From assembly GCF_019802125.1 (NCBI RefSeq), contig NZ_JAHVHT010000006.1, positions 1 to 64,000 of the forward strand: a DNA stretch of 64,000 nt, in the 5' to 3' direction. Each line of letters opens with the position of its first letter. Position 1 is the stretch's first letter. Position numbers and translations under genes: made by a program. The notes beneath the pieces were generated by a model. The model worked only from the letters and a program-made list of their open reading frames with translations, was not told where the DNA came from and searched no databases. Origin of the DNA: Tateyamaria omphalii. GTDB lineage: Bacteria > Pseudomonadota > Alphaproteobacteria > Rhodobacterales > Rhodobacteraceae. Of this stretch, positions 57,859 to 64,000 are shown piece after piece.

Positions 57859-59496
57859 ATGGCACATAAAACTCAGACACGGCGCAGTTTTTTGAAAAGT
57901 ACGGGTGTCGCCGCGGGCGTTCTGTCGCTTGGTGGCGGGCTTTGGGGGGCGTCCGTCAACACAGCCGCGGCGCAAACCGGCAGCTTCGACTACATCATCT
58001 GCGGCGCCGGATCAGCCGGTTGCGTTCTGGCCAACCGCCTTACCGAAGATGGCGCCACCGTCCTGCTGATCGAGGCAGGTGGCCCGGACAATTCAGAAGC
58101 GATCAGCACACCCATGCGGCTGCTCGAGCTTTGGGGCACCGAATACGACTGGGCCTACAGTACGGCACCACAAGAACACTGCAACGGACGGCAGATCTTT
58201 TGGCCGCGCGGTAAAACGCTCGGCGGGTCCAGCGCGCTCAACGGGATGATCTATGTGCGCGGCCATGCGTCGGACTACGACAATTGGGCCTATGCCGGAA
58301 ATGCCGGGTGGTCATATGATGACGTCCTGCCCTATTTCAAAAAATCCGAGGACTTCTCCCGCGGTGAAGATTCGTTTCACGGTGAGGGCGGACCCTTGCA
58401 CGTGACCGCTGACTTTGAGCCGCACCCCACCACGAAACGCATCGTCGAAGCCGCCCAGCAAGCGGGCTACGCCTTTAACGACGACTGCAACGGGGCCGAC
58501 AGCGAGGGTGTGGGTTACACCCAACTGACCACCAAGGACGGCGTGCGCCAATCGACGGCGGAGGCTTTCCTGCGTCCGGCCCTTGAGCGCAGCAACCTCA
58601 GCCTGATCACCAACGCCCGGGTCAAACACGTCGACTTCACCGGACAAACAGCAACAGGCGTGACCTACATTCAGGACGGGCAGGAAATGTCCGTGACCGC
58701 GACCAGAGAGGTCATCCTGTCCGGTGGCACGCTCGAGACGCCAAGGATCCTGATGCTGTCCGGCATCGGCGCCCCGGAGGAGCTGGAACCGCACGGGATC
58801 GAGGTACGTCACGCCTTGCCCGGTGTGGGCAAGAACCTGCACGACCACACGCTTTTGCCCGTCATCTTCGAAGGATCCGAACCCATCGCGCCGCCCAGCG
58901 ACATGGCCATTCAGGTCCTGCACGGTCAGGCATTCATCCGGTCAGAACCGGGTTTGCCCGCCCCCGACATGCAGCCTCTGTTCTTCCATGTTCCCTTTTA
59001 TCAGGACGGGATGGAGCAGGTGACGGGCAACGCATACACCATCAACGCCGGTGGCGTGATACCCACCAGCCGCGGCCACCTGACAATCACCGGCCCGAGT
59101 GTCGAAGACCCGCTGCACATTGATCCGAACCTGTTGGAAACCGAGTACGATGTGATGACGCTGGTCAAAAACATCCGTATCAACCGCGAGATCGCCAAGC
59201 AGCCTGCCTTGGCCGAGGTGACAGCGCGGGAAACCTACCCCGGTGAGGACAAACAGACGGATGAAGAACTGGCCGACTACGCCCGATCAGCCCTGGCCTC
59301 CTACCACCATCAGGTTGGCACCTGCAAAATGGGGCATGATGAGATGGCGGTGGTCGATCATCATCTCAAGGTGCATGGGGTCGAAGGATTGCGGGTGGTC
59401 GACGCCTCGATCATGCCGCGCGTGACGACGGGCAATACGAATGCACCCGTCATCATGATCGCCGAAAAGGCTGCGGATATGATCAAATCGGCCTGA
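57859..59496 (+). CDS. Tat-exported GMC-family oxidoreductase
   Basis: A 545-residue FAD enzyme of the glucose-methanol-choline family (alcohol or choline dehydrogenase-like). It carries a twin-arginine signal, RRSFLKSTGVAAGVLSLGGG, with cleavage near NTAAAQ, so it acts in the periplasm; that is unusual for choline dehydrogenase relatives. The FAD loop is DYIICGAGSAGCVLANRLTE, then the signature GKTLGGSSALNGMIYVRGH. The catalytic His pair lies in SYHHQVGTCKMG and TTGNTNAPVIMIAEKAADMI. ATG 57859 follows AGGGAGGA. Probable role: oxidise an alcohol to the aldehyde used by the upstream dehydrogenase. Substrate not determined. Confidence 0.9.
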   Translation: MAHKTQTRRSFLKSTGVAAGVLSLGGGLWGASVNTAAAQTGSFDYIICGAGSAGCVLANRLTEDGATVLLIEAGGPDNSEAISTPMRLLELWGTEYDWAYSTAPQEHCNGRQIFWPRGKTLGGSSALNGMIYVRGHASDYDNWAYAGNAGWSYDDVLPYFKKSEDFSRGEDSFHGEGGPLHVTADFEPHPTTKRIVEAAQQAGYAFNDDCNGADSEGVGYTQLTTKDGVRQSTAEAFLRPALERSNLSLITNARVKHVDFTGQTATGVTYIQDGQEMSVTATREVILSGGTLETPRILMLSGIGAPEELEPHGIEVRHALPGVGKNLHDHTLLPVIFEGSEPIAPPSDMAIQVLHGQAFIRSEPGLPAPDMQPLFFHVPFYQDGMEQVTGNAYTINAGGVIPTSRGHLTITGPSVEDPLHIDPNLLETEYDVMTLVKNIRINREIAKQPALAEVTARETYPGEDKQTDEELADYARSALASYHHQVGTCKMGHDEMAVVDHHLKVHGVEGLRVVDASIMPRVTTGNTNAPVIMIAEKAADMIKSA

Positions 59497-59589
59497 TGTA
59501 TCTTCATGGATCTGCACGGGGCGGTTGCGGTTGAGACCGCCCCGTGCGGTGGCAATCCGTCTCGACGCACTATGCGAACTGACATAGAA

Positions 59590-59619
59590 AAACGCCCGGC
59601 GCGCTTGCACCGGGCGTTT
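59590..59619. terminator. Bidirectional terminator between GMC and nitrilase genes
   Basis: AAACGCCCGG (59590-59599) and CCGGGCGTTT (59610-59619) form a perfect 10-base stem around 10 bases, with A/T tracts on both flanks. It sits between two convergent genes and can serve both. Confidence 0.85.
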
Positions 59620-59641
59620 CAGTTTCGCTGCATGCGCGTGG

Positions 59642-60673
59642 CTATTCAGATTGCTCTATCACCGCTTCCAGTTGCGCCTCTGCGCGCTCCACGACTTCAT
59701 CTGTGCCCGCGGCCTGCAAACCTTCGTCAAAGTTCATTACGCGCGGATTCTTGCTGCGGTTAAACATCAACCGGAACACGTCCGGGCGTGAATAATGGCC
59801 GGTCGGGTCAGCAGCCGCCTTGGCAATCGCGATAGTGTCCAGATTGATTTCCGCTATCAAAAGCCCCTCTTCGGTCTCGGCCAGCGGCTCTGCCAATGCC
59901 TGGCCATCTGGCCCGAAGATATTGGCATATCCCCCGCCCTCAAGCAGGAATTGACGCTTCACATCCGTGTCGCACAGCATCTCGATCATCTCTTTTGATA
60001 CTGTCGCGCAGGCCGAGAGCACGAAGCATTGCCCTTCAACGGCGTGCTGTCGCGCGGCGCAAACATTCACGTCAGACCCAAGCTGATATGCACCTCCGCG
60101 ATAGACACTGAAACTCGGCCAAGCGGCTGCGTGGATCTGCTCATTCTGCGAGAACATCGCGTATTTGGTCAGCGGCTGCAGATGCTCCCAGCAGCAGAGT
60201 GCCCCAATACGGCCAAGCTCGGTCTCGTTCACCACGATGTCGCTGCCGTCTCCCTCGCCAAACACGGCGCGTTCCACATGGGTCGGTTTCAGTTTGCGGC
60301 GGCGCGAGATCACGTCGCCGTTCGCATCATAGTGCCATTGCCCCATATACAGCGATCCCTCATGGCGTTCAGACACGCCCATGATCACTTGAATGTTGTT
60401 CTTACGGGCCGCCTCCGCCAGCGCGAGATCCTCGTCACTGCCTGCTTCTATGGAGTTTTGAAAGTAGGGCACGACATATTGCATGCCGACCGCGGGGGCA
60501 TCCAACCAGATCCACCAAGGATAGCCGGGCAACCACGTTTCAGGAAACGCAATCAACTTGACGTCTTGTGCTGCGGCTTCTTCGATCAACGCGATGGCTT
60601 TGGCGACGCCAGCTTTCAGATCAAGAAAAGCCGGCGCGGCCTGAACGGCAGCGGCTTTGAACGGTGTGGTCAT
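59642..60673 (-). CDS. Nitrilase (arylacetonitrilase-like)
   Basis: A 343-residue cytoplasmic C-N hydrolase that converts an organic nitrile to the acid and ammonia. MTTPFKAAAVQAAPAFLDL (CAT 60671-60673) is the natural start; 24 upstream codons are open but unlike the family. The catalytic triad is Glu in LIAFPETWLPGYPWWIW, Lys in RRRKLKPTHVER and Cys in IGALCCWEHLQPLTKYAMFS. The CWEHLQPL loop and AAWPSFSVYRGG resemble bacterial arylacetonitrilases from memory. Its product could be phenylacetate. Divergent from an AraC regulator, its likely activator. Confidence 0.9.
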   Translation of the reverse strand: MTTPFKAAAVQAAPAFLDLKAGVAKAIALIEEAAAQDVKLIAFPETWLPGYPWWIWLDAPAVGMQYVVPYFQNSIEAGSDEDLALAEAARKNNIQVIMGVSERHEGSLYMGQWHYDANGDVISRRRKLKPTHVERAVFGEGDGSDIVVNETELGRIGALCCWEHLQPLTKYAMFSQNEQIHAAAWPSFSVYRGGAYQLGSDVNVCAARQHAVEGQCFVLSACATVSKEMIEMLCDTDVKRQFLLEGGGYANIFGPDGQALAEPLAETEEGLLIAEINLDTIAIAKAAADPTGHYSRPDVFRLMFNRSKNPRVMNFDEGLQAAGTDEVVERAEAQLEAVIEQSE

Positions 60674-60838
60674 CTGCAATGCTCCTGTTTGGATCCAAAA
60701 ATGTGATCGAAAGCCTAAGCACAGTGCGATCAGGACAGTTTGCACGTCTGGGCGGAAAACCTTGTCATGTTACAGATTTGAAAAATTCGACGAATTGTGT
60801 ATCGTTTCAGCGCGAAGACCGCGTTCGGGAACCTGCCA

Positions 60839-61828
60839 ATGGAAATGATCTTTCGCACAGATGACGTCAGACCGGCGGACCGGTTCGCCTATTGGTCAGA
60901 TGCTGTTTGCGCATCCTACACAAAACTGTGCTGCGATACCGAGAACCGGCAGACCTTTGCGGGCGGTATCCGCCTCAACAAGATCGCCAATGTCGGAAGT
61001 TCAAAGGTCTGGGGCAGCGGTCAGGTCGTCGAGCGCAGACCCTGCGACATCGCGCAATACGATGACGAAAGTGTCCTGCTCAGCTTTCAGGTACAGAACC
61101 AGTGCGAAATCCGCCAGAACGGCCGCAGCGCCGTCATCGAACCGGGCGAGTTTGCCGCCTATCGCAGTTCGGATCCCTATCGGCTGCGGCTTGATGACAA
61201 CTTCCGACAGCACGTTATCCAGGTGCCGCACCGCGCCCTGTCGAACCGTCTGCCCAACCTTGATCAGCTCACCGCCCGCAGGATCAGGAAAGATGTGGGC
61301 GAGGCGATCTATTTCAGTATTCGCAAGATCATCGCGCTGGGGTCATCATCGAATGAAGTCATGCGCGCCTGCCAGGAAGACGCCATCATCGACCTCATCG
61401 CGACCGGCCTGGCTTCGCTGGATGAGGGACGGATCAAGCTGCGCGAGTCCGGCCAAAACATCCTGATACATGCGCGTCAGCACATTGAACGCACATGCAC
61501 CCAGCCGGAGTTGACCCGCATGGATGTCAGCGACGCGGTTGGCGTCTCTGTCAGGCGCCTCAATGAACTGTTCGCAAGCGAAAACAGTTCAATCCAGGCT
61601 GAAATCCGTGAGGCGCGGCTGCAGAGAATCTGCGCCGCCCTCGCGGACCCGAGACAAGCCCACCGCTCGGTCGCGGACATCGCTTTCCGTTGCGGGCTCG
61701 AGAACGCCCAGTACTTTTCTCGGCAATTCAAGGCACGGTTCGGACAGACGCCGACAGCCTACAGAGCCAGCAAAGGTTGGAGGGTTCGTGACGGCCAATC
61801 AAAGCAAAGCCGCCGTGAGCAGATGTGA
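60839..61828 (+). CDS. AraC-family regulator next to the nitrilase
   Basis: A 329-residue regulator from ATG 60839 (MEMIFRTDDVRPADRFAYWS); the frame opens at GTG 60797. The N-terminal ligand domain is of the AraC_binding_2 type (SVLLSFQVQNQCEIRQNGRSAVIEPGEFAAYRSSDPYRL). The C-terminal DNA-binding domain has RMDVSDAVGVSVRRLNELFA and SVADIAFRCGLENAQYFSRQFKARFGQTPTAYRAS. It is divergent from the nitrilase gene, as seen for nitrilase activators elsewhere. Same regulator subgroup as the gene at 54540. Confidence 0.9.
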   Translation: MEMIFRTDDVRPADRFAYWSDAVCASYTKLCCDTENRQTFAGGIRLNKIANVGSSKVWGSGQVVERRPCDIAQYDDESVLLSFQVQNQCEIRQNGRSAVIEPGEFAAYRSSDPYRLRLDDNFRQHVIQVPHRALSNRLPNLDQLTARRIRKDVGEAIYFSIRKIIALGSSSNEVMRACQEDAIIDLIATGLASLDEGRIKLRESGQNILIHARQHIERTCTQPELTRMDVSDAVGVSVRRLNELFASENSSIQAEIREARLQRICAALADPRQAHRSVADIAFRCGLENAQYFSRQFKARFGQTPTAYRASKGWRVRDGQSKQSRREQM

Positions 61829-61971
61829 TCACGATCTTTCGATTGCAGGCTTCGAAGGCAGGCCAATGAAGGCAGAGAATTGCCCGCAAAGCTAAAAATG
61901 ACCAACACAATCCTTACGGTCGCACGAGCAGGGCTATGTGTGCGCGTAAGACTGCACTCTAACCAACCAAC

Positions 61972-64000
61972 CTAGCCACATTTTGAAAAGCCGCAGGACG
62001 CGCAGGTCATGCACCCTTCGATCATGCGCATCTCGAAGCTGCCGCAGCTTGAACAGGCTTTGCCGCGGGGAGTATCCAGACCGACGACCTCGGCCTGCGG
62101 GTCGGACTTCAGGCCCATGCCTTCACCCTCGATAAATCCGATCTGGATCATGTGCTGTTCGATCACCCCGCCGATGGCTGCGAGGATCGAGGGAATATAC
62201 TTGCCTTGCATCCATGCGCCGCCACGCGGGTCGAATACGGCCTTCAGCTCCTCGACCACGAATGACACGTCCCCGCCCCGCCGGAACACGGCAGAGATCA
62301 TGCGCGTGAGCGCAACGGTCCAGGCGAAGTGTTCCATGTTCTTGGAGTTGATGAACACCTCGAACGGGCGCCGATGCCCGCCGATCACCAGATCGTTGAT
62401 GGTGATGTAGAGCGCATGTTCGCTGTCGGGCCACTTGACCTTGTATGTGTTCCCCTCAAGCGAGGTTGGACGGTCGAGCGGTTCGGCCATGTAGATCACG
62501 TCGCCATGGGGCTGCATGGGTTCTGCATCGTCGTTGGCCATGACCGGCGCTTCGGCAGGTTTTTCCTCGGCCACAGTCAGGACGGAGCCGGTGACTGCGT
62601 TCGGGCGGTAGGTTGTGCAGCCTTTGCAGCCGGTGTCCCAAGCCTGCATGTAGACGTCTTTGAAATCGTCAAAGCTGATGTCTTCGGGGCAGTTGATCGT
62701 TTTGGAAATCGACGAGTCGACCCATTTCTGGGCCGCAGCCTGCATCTTGACGTGGTCGCTTGGTGCGAGCGTCTGGGCGTTCACGAAATAGTCGGGCAGC
62801 TCCGCGTCGCCGAACTTATCGCGCCACATTTGTACTGCGTAATCAACGACTTCTTCCTCGGTTCGGCTGCCGTCTTTTTGCAGGACCTTGCGGGTGTAAG
62901 CATAGGCGAAGACGGGTTCGATGCCGGATGAGACATTGCCTGCATACAGCGAAATGGTGCCAGTCGGCGCGATAGATGTCAGGAGCGCGTTGCGGATGCC
63001 GTGTTCGGCAATGGCGTCCCGTACGTCGTCATCCATCGCCTGCATCGTGCCTGACTGCAGATAAGCATCTGCATCAAAGAGCGGAAAGGCGCCCTTTTCC
63101 TTCGCCAATTGCACCGACGCCAGATACGCGGCGCGGGCAATCGCTTTCAACCAGTGCTCGGTCTGACGCGCCGCCTCGTCCGAGCCGTAGCGCAGGCCCA
63201 GCATCAAGAGCGCGTCGGCGAGGCCGGTGACGCCCAGTCCGATACGGCGTTTGGCGGCTGCTTCGCGTGCCTGTGCTTCAAGCGGGAAGCGCGAGGCGTC
63301 GACCACGTTGTCCATCATCCGGACCGCTGTAGCGACGAGGTCGGACAGTGCAGACTCGTCAAGTTCCGCTTCTTCTTCAAAAGGTTGGGTGACCAGGCGG
63401 GCGAGGTTGATGGAGCCAAGGAGGCATGCGCCATAGGGCGGCAGGGGCTGTTCGCCGCAGGGGTTCGTGGCAGCGATGGTCTCGCAATAGTTCAGGTTGT
63501 TGGCGGCGTTGATGCGGTCGATGAAGATCACGCCGGGTTCGGCGTAATCGTAGGTCGAGCGCATGATGCCGTTCCACAGATCGCGAGCCTCAACCGTCTT
63601 GTAAACGGTACCGTCGAAGACCAGGTCCCAGGACCCGTCGGCCTTCACCGCTTCCATGAAGGCGTCCGTCACGAGGACCGACACGTTGAACATGCGCAGG
63701 CGGGCGGCGTCGGACTTGGCGGTGATGAAATCCTCGATGTCGGGATGGTCGCAGCGCATGGTGGCCATCATCGCACCGCGGCGCGATCCGGCGGACATGA
63801 TGGTGCGGCACATCGCGTCCCAAACGTCCATAAAACTAAGGGGTCCGGAGGCATCTGCGGCCACGCCTTTGACCCCTGCCCCCTTGGGCCGGATGGTCGA
63901 GAAATCATAGCCGATACCGCCGCCCTGCTGCATGGTCAGCGCCGCCTCTTTCAGCATCTCGAAGATGCCACCCATGCTGTCGGGGATCGTGCCCATGACA
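61972..64000 (-). CDS. nrdJ: Adenosylcobalamin-dependent ribonucleotide reductase, C-terminal part
   Basis: Class II ribonucleotide reductase, which makes deoxyribonucleotides without needing oxygen. About 676 C-terminal residues are in the window and the gene runs off the right edge. Visible features are [15 protein letters not shown], the active-site strand [25 protein letters not shown] (Asn, Cys, Glu of the radical site), the substrate loop [23 protein letters not shown] and [11 protein letters not shown]. The C-terminus has [27 protein letters not shown], redox or zinc cysteines. Any cobalamin riboswitch would lie outside the window. Confidence 0.97.
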   Translation of the reverse strand, partial: VMGTIPDSMGGIFEMLKEAALTMQQGGGIGYDFSTIRPKGAGVKGVAADASGPLSFMDVWDAMCRTIMSAGSRRGAMMATMRCDHPDIEDFITAKSDAARLRMFNVSVLVTDAFMEAVKADGSWDLVFDGTVYKTVEARDLWNGIMRSTYDYAEPGVIFIDRINAANNLNYCETIAATNPCGEQPLPPYGACLLGSINLARLVTQPFEEEAELDESALSDLVATAVRMMDNVVDASRFPLEAQAREAAAKRRIGLGVTGLADALLMLGLRYGSDEAARQTEHWLKAIARAAYLASVQLAKEKGAFPLFDADAYLQSGTMQAMDDDVRDAIAEHGIRNALLTSIAPTGTISLYAGNVSSGIEPVFAYAYTRKVLQKDGSRTEEEVVDYAVQMWRDKFGDAELPDYFVNAQTLAPSDHVKMQAAAQKWVDSSISKTINCPEDISFDDFKDVYMQAWDTGCKGCTTYRPNAVTGSVLTVAEEKPAEAPVMANDDAEPMQPHGDVIYMAEPLDRPTSLEGNTYKVKWPDSEHALYITINDLVIGGHRRPFEVFINSKNMEHFAWTVALTRMISAVFRRGGDVSFVVEELKAVFDPRGGAWMQGKYIPSILAAIGGVIEQHMIQIGFIEGEGMGLKSDPQAEVVGLDTPRGKACSSCGSFEMRMIEGCMTCASCGFSKCG

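Overview
The window looks like the chromosome of a Rhodobacteraceae (Roseobacter-group) alphaproteobacterium. The DNA is GC-rich. It carries the str genes (rpsL-rpsG-fusA-tuf), the rif genes (rplJ-rplL-rpoB-rpoC), a complete aerobic phenylacetate (paa) cluster, a TRAP transporter, a tripartite tricarboxylate transporter, a betaine-type ABC transporter and a class II (B12-dependent) ribonucleotide reductase. This assignment rests on gene content and protein resemblance, not on a database search. I saw no tRNA, rRNA, CRISPR array, insertion sequence or prophage.

Layout. 1-3.2 kb: the start of tuf, then fusA, rpsG and rpsL, all on the minus strand, behind a good sigma70-type promoter at 3454-3482. 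3.5-6.6 kb: a rhamnosyltransferase-like protein, a DMT exporter and an MFS transporter. 6.6-15.8 kb: a TctD/TctE two-component pair divergent from a tricarboxylate module (TctC binding protein, TctA-TctB fusion, PrpF/GalD-like isomerase, small protein, D-2-hydroxyacid dehydrogenase, TcuA-like dehydrogenase). 15.8-22.9 kb: a LacI repressor divergent from a DUF1989-GcvT fusion enzyme joined to a ProVWX-type transporter, with a perfect 14-bp palindromic operator between them. 23-25 kb: a membrane-anchored serine hydrolase. 25-35.2 kb: rpoC, a small membrane protein, rpoB, rplL and rplJ (minus strand). 35.4-37.2 kb: a visibly AT-rich pair, a receiver-only protein and a soluble histidine-kinase-like protein. 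37.6-38.2 kb: an exported protein of unknown function.

38.5-51.6 kb is the paa cluster. On the minus strand run a FadJ-like bifunctional enzyme, paaZ, a PaaX-type regulator, a thiolase and paaABCDE. On the plus strand run paaG, paaI, paaK and a TetR regulator (PaaR-like). Together these encode phenylacetate to phenylacetyl-CoA, the ring epoxide, the oxepin, ring opening and beta-oxidation to acetyl-CoA and succinyl-CoA. A TetR-type operator lies in the divergent fadJ-like/paaG promoter region, and a near-identical copy overlaps the promoter of the next TRAP transporter (51.7-54.5 kb). That ties uptake to the same regulon.

54.5-61.8 kb holds two FeaR-like AraC regulators, an aldehyde dehydrogenase, a Tat-exported GMC oxidoreductase, two small proteins and an arylacetonitrilase-like nitrilase. 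This set could feed alcohols, aldehydes or nitriles into phenylacetate or a similar acid. 62.0-64.0 kb is the C-terminal part of nrdJ, cut by the window edge.

The most interesting unexplained pieces are the AT-rich receiver/kinase pair, the DUF1989-GcvT fusion with its transporter, the REP-like doublet between tuf and fusA, and the large palindrome in front of the paa thiolase.
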